Below are positions 27,372 to 35,907 of a stretch of DNA of 64,000 nucleotides, piece by piece. The position numbers and the translations under genes were made by a program. Source of the stretch: Pirellulales bacterium. Lineage in GTDB: Bacteria; Planctomycetota; Planctomycetia; Pirellulales; JACPPG01. The notes under the pieces were generated by a model. That model was not told where the DNA came from. It ran no database searches and saw only the letters and a program-made list of their open reading frames with translations. The stretch covers positions 1 through 64,000 of the forward strand of contig DASXEJ010000393.1 of the NCBI GenBank assembly GCA_036490175.1, written 5' to 3'. The first letter of the stretch is position 1. Every line of letters starts with the position of its first letter.

Positions 27372-27836
27372 TGCAGACTCCTTTCAAAATAGAGGGGCCA
27401 GTCAAACTGCAAGGCGGTAAACCGCCTGCAGCTTGTACCGGCCGGCAACTCGACCGCGCTCCTCTGGATTGCCCAGTCAGATAACGCGACGTTCGTTGAG
27501 TGATACCTCCCGCAAGACGGGTCGGCTTTTCCGGCGATTGCTGTCAGAAATGTAGATAACCGGACAGATATACGCAAGTCTTTTTCCCAACACGGCTTAA
27601 ACTGACAGCACCGGAATCAACTTTGTAAACAACGCCGATGGGGTAACGAGTATGGCCAGGTCAGCGTCGACTTGGGCTTCGCCACGGGGGGAACTCATGT
27701 CACCACGGGACTCTGCTCGATAAAAGACTTGGAACAGTCGTGCCCGAGAAGCGGAATCTGCCGGCCGTTCCGCCCCGCCACAGCACGCGAGTCTGCCGTG
27801 CTGTCCTTTCACGATCTCAAACCCCGCGGACGACCC
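27372..27836. other. Divergent intergenic region with dyads
   Basis: This 465-base gap lies between the Cys/Met-rich gene (minus) and the cystathionine beta-synthase gene (plus). It contains a strong dyad at 27407-27430 and an 8-bp inverted pair GCTGTCAG/CTGACAGC (27540-27547 and 27602-27609). No small gene or riboswitch was recognised. Promoters for both genes should lie here. Confidence 0.5.
27407..27430. promoter_or_regulatory. Candidate operator dyad upstream of the Cys/Met-rich gene
   Basis: A near-perfect dyad (CTGCA-A-GGCGGT, AA, ACCGCC-TGCAG) with one bulged base sits 36-59 bases before the ATG of the Cys/Met-rich gene. Its position fits an operator or a 5' UTR hairpin. No T tract follows in either direction, so it is not a terminator. 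The binding factor is unknown. Confidence 0.4.
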
Positions 27837-29219
27837 ATGACCACGACGCTTGCACCGGTCGACGTCCTGTCATTGATTGGCAATACGCCGCTCGTCGAAT
27901 TGCACTCGTTCGATGTCGGGCCTTGCCAGCTGTTCGTCAAATTGGAAAGCCACAATCCTGGCGGATCGATCAAGGATCGCATCGGCCGGTCGATGATCGA
28001 AGCGGCCGAGCGAGACGGAAAGATCGGCCCCGGGTCGACACTCGTCGAGGCCACGGCCGGCAATACGGGGTTGGGCTTGGCCTTGGTGGCCGCGCGCAAG
28101 GGATACCGCCTGGTGCTGGTGATTCCCGATAAGATGAGCCGCGAGAAGGTCTTTCACCTGCGGGCCCTGGGGGCCGAGGTTGTCATGACTCGCAGCGACG
28201 TGGGCAGGGGCCATCCACAGTATTATCAGGACCTGGCCGAGCGCATTACACGCGAGACGCCGGGCGCCTTCTACATCAACCAATTCAATAATCCCGCCAA
28301 TCCGCTGGCGCACGAAACGACGACGGGTCCCGAAATCTGGGAGCAATGCGGGCACGACCTTGATGCCGTCGTGTGCGGCGTCGGTTCAGGGGGCACGCTG
28401 ACCGGCCTGAGCCGTTACTTTGCCGAACACGCACCCGACGTGGCCATGGTGCTTGCCGATCCGGCCGGCTCGGTGTTGGCCGAATTTCTGCAAACAGGCC
28501 GCATTGGCGAGGCCGGTTCCTGGGTGGTCGAAGGCATTGGCGAAGACTTCATCCCGCCGATCGCGGATCTGTCGCGCGTGCGACAAGCCTTTACGGTCAA
28601 CGACGCGGAAAGCCTGCTGACGGCCCGCGAGCTATTGCGGCGCGAAGGCATCCTGGCCGGATCCTCGTCAGGAACACTGGTGGCCGCGGCATTGCGCTAC
28701 TGCCGCGAGCAAAGTCAGCCGCGCCGCGTGGTGACCTTCGTGTGCGATTCGGGCAACAAGTATCTCTCCAAAATGTTCAACGACTTCTGGTTGGCGGACC
28801 ACGGGTTCTCGAAGGCGCATCCCCTGGGGGACCTGCGCGACGTGATTTCGCGCCGTTTTGCCGACGGCGCCGTGGTCAGCGTCACGCCCGACGAGCCGCT
28901 GGCGATCGCCTATTCGCGCATGCGGATGTACGACATCTCGCAATTGCCCGTGATTGATCACAAGCAAATCGTCGGTCTGCTCGACGAATCCGACCTGCTG
29001 CTGGCCGCGTCAACCGATATCGAAGCATTCCGCCGGCCCTGTCGCGATTGCATGACCACGCGGCTGGAAACGGTCTCGCGGCAGGCGACTTTGCACGAGC
29101 TGCTGCCCATGCTGAACGCAGGCAAAGTCGTAATAGTGGCCGACGACAACGAATTTCACGGCTTGATCACGCGCGTCGACATGTTGAACTATCTGCGGCG
29201 CGAACGCCGCGCCGCGTAA
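27837..29219 (+). CDS. Cystathionine beta-synthase-type PLP enzyme with CBS domain pair
   Basis: A 460-residue enzyme of the cysteine synthase/CBS fold type II. The PLP lysine is Lys46 in NPGGSIKDR; the phosphate-binding and substrate loops are visible as EATAGNTGLGLAL and GVGSGGTLTG. The C-terminal 125 residues form two CBS motifs (VVSVTPDEPLAIAYSRMRMYD and the second ending VIVADDNEFHGLITRVDML), as in human CBS but without a haem domain. It would condense serine with homocysteine. A cystathionine gamma-lyase-type gene follows after 230 bases on the same strand, completing reverse transsulfuration. A cysteine synthase role cannot be excluded. Confidence 0.9.
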   Translation: MTTTLAPVDVLSLIGNTPLVELHSFDVGPCQLFVKLESHNPGGSIKDRIGRSMIEAAERDGKIGPGSTLVEATAGNTGLGLALVAARKGYRLVLVIPDKMSREKVFHLRALGAEVVMTRSDVGRGHPQYYQDLAERITRETPGAFYINQFNNPANPLAHETTTGPEIWEQCGHDLDAVVCGVGSGGTLTGLSRYFAEHAPDVAMVLADPAGSVLAEFLQTGRIGEAGSWVVEGIGEDFIPPIADLSRVRQAFTVNDAESLLTARELLRREGILAGSSSGTLVAAALRYCREQSQPRRVVTFVCDSGNKYLSKMFNDFWLADHGFSKAHPLGDLRDVISRRFADGAVVSVTPDEPLAIAYSRMRMYDISQLPVIDHKQIVGLLDESDLLLAASTDIEAFRRPCRDCMTTRLETVSRQATLHELLPMLNAGKVVIVADDNEFHGLITRVDMLNYLRRERRAA

Positions 29220-29243
29220 ACGCTTCGCACGAACGAAATTGAA

Positions 29244-29401
29244 CCACGGAGACGCGGAGACACGGAGAAATGCAATGCAAAATGATGACTGCGAAATGAT
29301 GAAGAACTGAGACGAACTGAAAGACGGCCGACCCTTGTTCATTCATCATTCATCATTTTGCATTCATCATTGCATTTCTCCGTGTCTCTGTGCCTCCGTG
29401 G
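29244..29401. repeat. Inverted repeat with 34-bp CCACGGAG arms
   Basis: The left arm (29244-29277) and the right arm (29368-29401, read in reverse complement) match at 31 of 34 positions. Both are built from the phased unit CACGGAG ending in AAATGCAATG. The inner parts carry repeated AATGATGA units, and the right inner part matches bases 1-30 of the window. It lies wholly between the two transsulfuration genes. The layout fits a REP/MITE-like non-autonomous element rather than a terminator, because the arms are far apart and no T tract follows. Confidence 0.85.
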
Positions 29402-29449
29402 TGAACCCTTAATCGCCTTAAAGTCAGGCGCATAAACAAGGAAATCGCG

Positions 29450-30703
29450 ATGAGCACTGTGAGCGAGTTTTTCACGTCTGTGGCGTCCTGGCCGTCGTTA
29501 GTGCTACGCCGGGGCGACGCGCCGCATGCCGCGCTTATTGTGGACACCGAAACCTGCCGAGCGGCGTTCAATACACGCGCGATTCATGCCGGCCAGTCCC
29601 CCGATCCCACGACGGGCGCCGTGATGACACCGATCTATGCCACGAGCACCTATGCCCAGCAGTCGCCCGGAGTGCACAAAGGCTTTGACTACGGTCGCAG
29701 CCACAATCCCACACGGTTTGCCTTCGAGCGCTGCGTGGCCGATTTAGAAGATGGGACCCAGGCTTTTGCTTTCGCGTCCGGACTGGCGGCGATGGCCACG
29801 GTGTTGGAACTGCTGGACCACGGCTCGCACGTGCTGGTATGCGATGACATTTATGGCGGCTCGTTCCGGCTGTTCGAGCGCGTGCGACGACGCTCGGCCA
29901 ATCTTGACTTCAGCTTTGTCGACGCGACGAAGCTGGACGATTTCCGCGCCGCGATCCGTCCGAACACCCGCATGATCTGGATCGAAACGCCATCGAATCC
30001 GCTGTTGAAGCTGGCGGATTTGGAAGCGATCGCGGCACTGGCGCGCAAGCATCGTATCCTGAGCGTGGCTGACAATACGTTCGCCACTCCGTATGTGCAG
30101 AGGCCTTTATCGCTGGGTTTCGACATCGTCGTGCATTCGGTGACAAAGTATCTCAACGGCCATTCCGACGTGATCGGCGGCACGGCCATCGTCGGAGAAA
30201 ATCCGTCGCTGGCCGAACGGCTGGGCTTCCTGCAGAACGCCGTGGGAGCGATTGCCAGTCCGTTCGACAGCTTCCTGGCCCTGCGCGGACTGAAGACCTT
30301 GGCCTTGCGCATGGAACGACATTGCCACAACGCGCTAACGATTGCCCAGTGGTTGGCCAATCGGTCGGACGTCGTACGCATTCATTATCCAGGGTTGCCC
30401 AGCCATCCGCAGCATGCGCTGGCCAAGCGCCAGATGCGCGGCTTCGGCGGCATGATATCGGCCGTGCTCGAAGGGGGCGAACCGCGAGCCCGGCGATTCT
30501 TGGAACGCTGTCAGATATTCACGCTGGCCGAAAGCCTGGGAGGCGTGGAGAGCCTGATCGAACATCCGGCGCTGATGACGCACGCCACGATCCCGGCCGA
30601 CAAACGCGCGGCGCTGGGCATCGACGACGGCCTGGTCCGCCTTTCGGTGGGGGTCGAAGACGTCAACGACCTGATCGGCGACCTGGAACAGGCCTTGGCT
30701 TAA
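29450..30703 (+). CDS. Cystathionine gamma-lyase/gamma-synthase-type PLP enzyme
   Basis: A 417-residue Cys/Met-metabolism PLP-dependent enzyme (fold type I). Hallmarks are NTRAIHAGQSPDPTTGAV (about 41-58), YGRSHNPTRFAFERCVADLE, the PLP lysine Lys233 in HSVTKYLNGHSD, and the closing ESLGGVESLIEHPALMTH. The N-terminus is about 38 residues longer than the core family; the ATG has an AAGGAAA site, so the extension may be real. Paired with the CBS-type gene it would cleave cystathionine to cysteine. Lyase and synthase cannot be told apart from the sequence alone; the context favours lyase. Confidence 0.9.
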   Translation: MSTVSEFFTSVASWPSLVLRRGDAPHAALIVDTETCRAAFNTRAIHAGQSPDPTTGAVMTPIYATSTYAQQSPGVHKGFDYGRSHNPTRFAFERCVADLEDGTQAFAFASGLAAMATVLELLDHGSHVLVCDDIYGGSFRLFERVRRRSANLDFSFVDATKLDDFRAAIRPNTRMIWIETPSNPLLKLADLEAIAALARKHRILSVADNTFATPYVQRPLSLGFDIVVHSVTKYLNGHSDVIGGTAIVGENPSLAERLGFLQNAVGAIASPFDSFLALRGLKTLALRMERHCHNALTIAQWLANRSDVVRIHYPGLPSHPQHALAKRQMRGFGGMISAVLEGGEPRARRFLERCQIFTLAESLGGVESLIEHPALMTHATIPADKRAALGIDDGLVRLSVGVEDVNDLIGDLEQALA

Positions 30704-30956
30704 GATGCGGGCGCATGGGCCGCTACTTGCGCTGAGCAGCGCGCTAGCATAGGCCTTCTGCAAACGCGTGGTGTGCTTCTAAAATCCTCGCGGACGTCCT
30801 TCGATCGAGCGACGCGCGACCGCGATGTGCTAGTGTTCTGACGCTGCGTACGCTGCGAGCGACTTTTCCGGACCTAAATGTATTCGACGCGTTTAAGCCA
30901 CACCCCTCGGACGACCGATGTAATCGTACGTCCAACCTGTCAAAGGGTGGACGATT

Positions 30957-31027
30957 GAGGCTGGAGCCAGACGGCCCGGCAACCGGCTGCAACCCGGTCA
31001 AAGTGGGTTCGACTCCCACCGGCCTCT
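30957..31027 (+). tRNA. tRNA-Cys (anticodon GCA)
   Basis: A 71-base cloverleaf was folded by eye. The acceptor stem GAGGCTG/CGGCCTC has one T-G pair. The D arm is GCC/GGC with a 9-base loop. The anticodon arm ACCGG-CTGCAAC-CCGGT gives GCA, and the T arm is GTGGG-TTCGACT-CCCAC. The variable loop is 4 bases and the discriminator is U, the identity base of tRNA-Cys. CCA is not encoded. It lies 253 bases after the cystathionine gamma-lyase-type gene. Confidence 0.93.
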
Positions 31028-31152
31028 TTGAACACGTGCTGAACGATCGATGCTGACTGAACACGGGGGGCAGCGGGCAGGTGCGAACCAAATCGGCACG
31101 CTGAACCTAAGGCGCTTCGCACTCATCGTTCTTTCCTGCTAAATTCCCGGGC

Positions 31153-32130
31153 ATGACCACACCGCTACGATTCGGCATCCTGGGTTGCGCGCGGATCGTC
31201 CGTCGCGCCATCGCCGCCGCTCTGCGGCAGTCGCCGCATGCCCAGCTTCAGGCGATTGCCAGCCGCGACGCCTCTCTGGCCCGAAGCTGGGCGGACGAAT
31301 TTCAGATTCCCACGGTACACGCCACTTACGAGGCGTTGATCGCGGACCCGGCGATCGACGCCGTCTACATTCCGCTGCCCAACGAGTTGCACCGCCCCTG
31401 GGTGCTGGCCGCGGCTGCGGCGGGCAAGCACGTGCTGTGCGAAAAGCCGCTCGCGCTCGACGCGGCCGAGGCGCAAGCGATCGTCGACGGTTGTGCCCGG
31501 CATAAAGTCATCCTGATGGAAGCCTTTATGTGGCGCCATCAGGCCCGCGTGGCGCACGCCCGCACGATGCTGGCCGACGGCCTGCTGGGCGAGTTACGGC
31601 TGGTAAAGATGGACTTCTCGTTCGACATCGATCGGCAGGACTGGCGGCTCGACCCGCGCCGCGGCGGCGGGGCCATGTACGATCTGGGCTGCTACGGCAT
31701 CAACGCGGCCAGGCTGTTCACGGGGGCCGAGCCGGTCGAAGTCGTGGCCCGCTCGCGCCCCTACTCGACGGGCGTCGATATGACCATGTCGATGCTGCTG
31801 CGCTTTCCGCAGGATACGATTGCGCTGTTGGATTGTAGCTTCGAGTGTTCCTCGTATCGCAACCGTATCGAGATCGTGGGGACCAAGGGAGCGCTCGAGT
31901 TCCCCGAAGGGGTCCTGCCCAAGCCGGAGTCGCAACTCATATTCCGACAGGGTGACAAAAGCGAGTTCATCGATTTCCCGACCAACAATCAGTACGTGGG
32001 CCAGCTCGAATGTTTCTGCGCGAGCGTCGCAGCGGGCCGGCTGTTGGATCCCGCCGAAAACGGTCTGGCTAATATGCGAGTTCTCGACGCGGCGCGCCAA
32101 GCTGCTGGCGCCATCCACGCGGCAGGGTAG
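31153..32130 (+). CDS. Gfo/Idh/MocA-family NAD(P)-dependent oxidoreductase
   Basis: A 325-residue enzyme with an N-terminal Rossmann fold (FGILGCARIVRRAIAAAL, about 6-23), the family motif CEKPLALDAAEA (about 96-107), and the second-domain signature RRGGGAMYDLGCYGINAARL. These enzymes act on sugars or inositols (or trans-dihydrodiols) with NAD(P). Planctomycetes carry many copies, most of unknown substrate. Here there is no signal peptide, so it is cytosolic. The CutA gene follows 100 bases later. Confidence 0.9.
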   Translation: MTTPLRFGILGCARIVRRAIAAALRQSPHAQLQAIASRDASLARSWADEFQIPTVHATYEALIADPAIDAVYIPLPNELHRPWVLAAAAAGKHVLCEKPLALDAAEAQAIVDGCARHKVILMEAFMWRHQARVAHARTMLADGLLGELRLVKMDFSFDIDRQDWRLDPRRGGGAMYDLGCYGINAARLFTGAEPVEVVARSRPYSTGVDMTMSMLLRFPQDTIALLDCSFECSSYRNRIEIVGTKGALEFPEGVLPKPESQLIFRQGDKSEFIDFPTNNQYVGQLECFCASVAAGRLLDPAENGLANMRVLDAARQAAGAIHAAG

Positions 32131-32230
32131 AATACCCCAGTCGGCTGCGCCGCTGAATAGGCGCTTTCCCCAGTCGTTCCTCGGCGCTGGACTGAATACG
32201 ACGCAACGCTTTGCAATTTGGGGTGCCCGC

Positions 32231-32569
32231 ATGCACGACTATTTGCAAGTCGCCACCACGACAGAAACCAAAGATGCCGCCGCGCGCATTGCCACGGCGC
32301 TCGTTGAGCGGCGGCTGGCGGCTTGCGTACAGCTAACCGGCCCGATCACCAGCACCTATCGTTGGGAAGGCAAAATCCAATCGGCCGAAGAGTGGCTGTG
32401 CGTCGCCAAGACGCGCCGCGATTTATATGAGCTTGTCGAAGGGACGATCCGCGATCTTCATCCCTATAAGGTGCCCGAGATCGTGGCCACCGCCGTGGTG
32501 GCCGGCAGCCGAGCCTATCTGGACTGGCTCGACGGAGAATTGCTACCACAGGCCAGCGATCACGCGTAG
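32231..32569 (+). CDS. cutA: CutA-like divalent cation tolerance protein
   Basis: A 112-residue protein with the CutA trimer fold signature: an N-terminal strand DYLQVATTTETKDAAARIA, VERRLAACVQLTGPITSTYRWEGK (about 31-54) and the closing HPYKVPEIVATAVVAGSRAYLDWL. CutA proteins are highly stable trimers linked to copper tolerance in E. coli, though the biochemical role is unclear. The start at 32231 gives the standard length. Confidence 0.93.
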   Translation: MHDYLQVATTTETKDAAARIATALVERRLAACVQLTGPITSTYRWEGKIQSAEEWLCVAKTRRDLYELVEGTIRDLHPYKVPEIVATAVVAGSRAYLDWLDGELLPQASDHA

Positions 32570-32596
32570 GTTACCCTGGCGCGCAGACATCACAAG

Positions 32597-33022
32597 ATGT
32601 ACACCTTTCAAATTACGCTGCACGCCCGCCCGGCCGAAGCCCTGCCCGGTGGGTCGATCGAAATCAACGGCCAGCGCTATTCCACTTTGGACGTGCCGGC
32701 GCAAGTGCAGGGTACGGGTTTTTCCGTCAGCTTCGAGGAAACTAGCGTGGCACTCGCTCAGCTGCCGCGGATGTTTATCGAGCCGGATGGTTCGTTTGTG
32801 TGGGTCTCGCCAGCGGGCGAGAGAGCCTGGCAGGTCGACGGTGTGCTTTACGATCGCGACGAGCGGTTGCAGTTCATCGATCTGAAGGGAACCTGTCCGG
32901 CGGCCGCGTTCGATCAAGTACTGTCGGCCGTGGACTGGCCGACAACGGCCGTGATGCTGCAATTGACGCGCGAGGCCGTATTCGTCGACGAAGCGACGTT
33001 TCGTTCGCTGGCCGTCGCATAG
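32597..33022 (+). CDS. Conserved hypothetical protein
   Basis: A 141-residue cytosolic protein following CutA by 27 bases. It has a beta-rich appearance (MYTFQITLHARPAEALPGG; GSFVWVSPAGERAWQVDG) with no cysteine cluster and no membrane segment. No family is recognised. Codon use fits real coding sequence, and the spacing suggests cotranscription with cutA. Confidence 0.7.
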   Translation: MYTFQITLHARPAEALPGGSIEINGQRYSTLDVPAQVQGTGFSVSFEETSVALAQLPRMFIEPDGSFVWVSPAGERAWQVDGVLYDRDERLQFIDLKGTCPAAAFDQVLSAVDWPTTAVMLQLTREAVFVDEATFRSLAVA

Positions 33023-33055
33023 GGTTTGTGATGGTCTTCGCCGCCGGGCGGCCCA

Positions 33056-34366
33056 CTACCACAGCGTCATCGATTCCTCGAACAGCCGCACCAGATCGGC
33101 CTCGCTGGCCGGGCGCGGCGAGAGCTTGGTCACGCGATGTTGCATGATTGCTCCCTTGGCCAGCGCCGGGGCGTCGGCCAATTGAAAGCCAAGCGCACTC
33201 AAACCGTTGGGCAAGTCCAGGTCGCGCATCAGGGCGACCAATCGCGCGGCCAGCACCTCACCCGCGTCGGCAAACGTCGCGCGCGACACATCCACGCCCA
33301 GCACGTGCGCCGCATGCAAATGACGTTCGGGCGAGGCCGGTCCGGTAAAGCGAAATACGGCCGGCGCCGTCAGAACGACCGAAATGCCATGTGGCACGAG
33401 CGGATGATCTTCCGGGTAACCGGGCGGATGGTAGCTGCGCACCATGCCGCTAACGGGATACGACATGCCGTGGCAGAGGTGTACGCCGGCGTTGCCAAAA
33501 CCCATCCCGGCATAACTGCTGGCCAATAGCATGTTCCAGCGGGCATCGTCGTCGTCCGGATGGGCGCATGCCTGCGGCAAGTATCGCGCCGTCAACTCCA
33601 AGGCACGCAGCGACCAGATATCGCTGACCGGGTTGGCGCCCTGATAGGCTGGCCGCAGGTTGGGACGCTGGGGATGCGGCCGCGTATCGAAGGGAATGGC
33701 TGTGTAGCTTTCGAGCGCGTGGCACAATACGTCTAAACCCGATGAGGCCGCCACCAACGGCGGCTGCGTGCGCGTGTTGTCCGGGTCGACAATGCCCAGC
33801 GTGGGCTTCAATCGCCGATCGGCGATGCCGGTTTTAGCGTGCGTCGCCAGCAGATCGAAAATTGCTACGCCGGTCGTCTCGCTGCCGGTGCCGGCCGTCG
33901 TGGGGACCGCGATCAGCGGCTTGAGCGGCCCCGGAATCGGTCGCGCGCGGCCGATCGGCGCATTGACGTACGTGAGCAGTTCTGCCGGGTAAGACGAGTA
34001 AAGGTTAGCCGCCTTGGCCGTATCAATGGTCGAGCCGCCGCCGACGGCGACAAACGCATCGAAGTCTCCGGCCGTGGCGATCGCAATGGCCTCTTGGAAT
34101 GATGCATCGGTCGGTTCGACGCGCACGCGATTGAACAGCTCGTATTGAACGCGCGCGCGCTCCAGAGATTTACAAACCGTATGCACTGGCGGCAGCTTCG
34201 CCATCCGTGCATCGGTCAACAGCAGCACGCGGCGAGCCCCCAAATCGGCCAAATCCATGCCGATCTCGGCCGTGGCTCCTGCGCCAAAACGCAGGTTGCT
34301 GGTGGCCATCTCGAAGACTGAATCATGATCGTGAAAGGTGTCAGCCACGCCGTGAAGGCTCCTCAA
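33056..34366 (-). CDS. Iron-containing alcohol dehydrogenase, HOT (ADHFE1) type
   Basis: A 436-residue enzyme that reads along its whole length like hydroxyacid-oxoacid transhydrogenase, which oxidises 4-hydroxybutyrate while reducing 2-oxoglutarate. Visible motifs: VFEMATSNLRFGAG (about 17-30), GGGSTIDTAKAANL, PTTAGTGSETTGVAIFD, the iron-ligand histidine regions SGLDVLCHALESYT and VHLCHGMSYPVSGMV, and the late PLVPHGISVVLTAPAVFRFT. The start keeps the VFEM segment that is conserved with animal ADHFE1. It lies downstream of the NtrC-type regulator on the same strand (gap 101 bases). Confidence 0.9.
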   Translation of the reverse strand: MRSLHGVADTFHDHDSVFEMATSNLRFGAGATAEIGMDLADLGARRVLLLTDARMAKLPPVHTVCKSLERARVQYELFNRVRVEPTDASFQEAIAIATAGDFDAFVAVGGGSTIDTAKAANLYSSYPAELLTYVNAPIGRARPIPGPLKPLIAVPTTAGTGSETTGVAIFDLLATHAKTGIADRRLKPTLGIVDPDNTRTQPPLVAASSGLDVLCHALESYTAIPFDTRPHPQRPNLRPAYQGANPVSDIWSLRALELTARYLPQACAHPDDDDARWNMLLASSYAGMGFGNAGVHLCHGMSYPVSGMVRSYHPPGYPEDHPLVPHGISVVLTAPAVFRFTGPASPERHLHAAHVLGVDVSRATFADAGEVLAARLVALMRDLDLPNGLSALGFQLADAPALAKGAIMQHRVTKLSPRPASEADLVRLFEESMTLW

Positions 34367-34467
34367 GTAACTTGGAATGCGGTCGATCTCGTTGCGTCAA
34401 GTCGTTCGCGCAATTCAGGCAAATGCGCATGGCCCGCTTCGGGCACGAGCGGATCTGGCGATATCTC

Positions 34468-35862
34468 TTACTCGGGCTGCACGCCAAAGTGCTCAAGCTT
34501 TTTACGCAAGGTGGCCCGGTGCAGGCCTAGGCTACGGGCCGCCGAGACGCGCTGGCCGTGGTGGGTGCGGAGCGCGACTTCCAACAGCGGCGGTTCGACC
34601 AGATCGAGCAGACGCTCGTACAAATCCTCGGCCCCGGACGAATCGCGAAACTGATTCTCGGCCCAGCGGCGCACCAGCCCGGCGATATCGCCCCCTTCGC
34701 TGCGTTCGCCGGCGAACATGACCGGCGCCGGCAAATGCTCGGGCCCGATCGCGCCTCCACGGGCGACAATCACGGCGTGTTCGACGGCATTGCGGAGCTC
34801 GCGGACGTTGCCCGGCCAAGAGCGGCGACACAGCTCGTGCATGGCGGCCGTGGTGAGCCGCGCGGTGGCCCCGACGGGCAGGGCGCCCGCCAGGAAACGC
34901 TCAGCCAATTGCGGAATGTCTTCGACGCGTTCGCGCAGCGGCGGCAACGCAATCTCGAAGACGGCCAGGCGGAAATACAAATCCTCGCGGAACGCGCCGC
35001 TGCGTATCTCATTCCGCAGGTCGCGGTTCGTGGCGGCAATCACGCGAAAGGCACTACTGCGCGGCTGCGTCTCGCCGACGGGCGTCACTTCGTGCTGCTC
35101 GAGCACGCGCAACAGCTTCACCTGCACGCTGGCCGGAATATCGCCGGCTTCGTCGAAGAACACCGTACCTCCGTCGGCCAGTTCCAACAACCCTTGCCGG
35201 GCGGCCGCCGCGCCGGTGAAGGCGCCGCGGGCATGGCCGAACAATTCGCTTTCCACCAGCGAAGGGCTGAGGGCTGCCAGATTGACCGGCACCATCGGCG
35301 TCGCGGTGCGCGTCGAGTGGCGATGGATCGCGCGGGCCACCAATTCCTTGCCGGTGCCACTTTCGCCCGTGATCAGCACCGAGGCATCGGTCGGTGCCAC
35401 CAGCGCGATGCGTTTGAACACTTCTTGCATGGCGGCGCTGCGACCCAAGAGTTCGTCGTCCGCGCCGGGGCCAACCGTCGCGGCGGTACGTGCCATTTCC
35501 GCCGGACGCGATAGAGCGCGGGCCACGACAGTTGCCGCCTGGTCGAGATCGAACGGCTTTACGATATAGTCGAAGGCGCCGTTCGACAGTGCCGCGACGG
35601 CCGTCGTCAGATTGCCGAAGGCTGTCATGATGATGATCGGTGTCTGCGGACTGAGTCGCTGCAAGCGCCCCAGCGCTTCCAGACCGTCCATGCCGGGCAG
35701 GCGAATGTCGAGCATCACGACGTCTGGCAGCTCTTGGGCAACATTTTCAAACGCGTCTTCGGCCGAGGAGGCCACGGTAACGCGATGACCACTTTCGGTC
35801 ATCAGCCGCCGCAGGGCCCAGCAGATGCTTTCTTCGTCGTCGACAATCAGTACATGACTCAT
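34468..35862 (-). CDS. Sigma-54-dependent response regulator, NtrC family
   Basis: A 464-residue activator with three domains. The receiver (1-120) has Asp52 in MLDIRLPGMDG and Lys in YIVKPFD. The AAA+ domain has Walker A GESGTGKE (about 165), the sigma-54 contact loop GAFTGA (about 212), and Walker B-like VFFDEAGDI. The C-terminal Fis-type helix-turn-helix is GQRVSAARSLGLHRATLRKKL. The start at 35860-35862 puts VLIVDDEE at the N-terminus. The sensor kinase gene ends 45 bases upstream. Target promoters are not known and no clear -24/-12 element was found near the HOT gene. Confidence 0.95.
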   Translation of the reverse strand: MSHVLIVDDEESICWALRRLMTESGHRVTVASSAEDAFENVAQELPDVVMLDIRLPGMDGLEALGRLQRLSPQTPIIIMTAFGNLTTAVAALSNGAFDYIVKPFDLDQAATVVARALSRPAEMARTAATVGPGADDELLGRSAAMQEVFKRIALVAPTDASVLITGESGTGKELVARAIHRHSTRTATPMVPVNLAALSPSLVESELFGHARGAFTGAAAARQGLLELADGGTVFFDEAGDIPASVQVKLLRVLEQHEVTPVGETQPRSSAFRVIAATNRDLRNEIRSGAFREDLYFRLAVFEIALPPLRERVEDIPQLAERFLAGALPVGATARLTTAAMHELCRRSWPGNVRELRNAVEHAVIVARGGAIGPEHLPAPVMFAGERSEGGDIAGLVRRWAENQFRDSSGAEDLYERLLDLVEPPLLEVALRTHHGQRVSAARSLGLHRATLRKKLEHFGVQPE

Positions 35863-35907
35863 GGTTTGCACGTCCGCTTGATGACTAGTTGCCAACTTCT
35901 CAATTTG

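Noticed and set aside
27540-27609. GCTGTCAG/CTGACAGC inverted pair as an operator
   Set aside because: The 8-bp arms are 54 bases apart and match by chance easily; kept only as a note in the intergenic entry.
29244-29401. CRISPR array or transcription terminator reading of the repeat
   Set aside because: There are only two facing arms, no regular spacers, no cas genes and no T tract after a stem.
30830-30847. 18-base match (one mismatch) with 51090-51107, CTAGTG(G/T)TCTGACGCTGC
   Set aside because: A pair of this length with a mismatch is expected by chance a few times in a window of this size; no extended similarity was seen.
34367-34467. Sigma-54 promoter upstream of the HOT-type gene
   Set aside because: No TGGCAC-N5-TTGC-like element was found on the minus strand in this gap.
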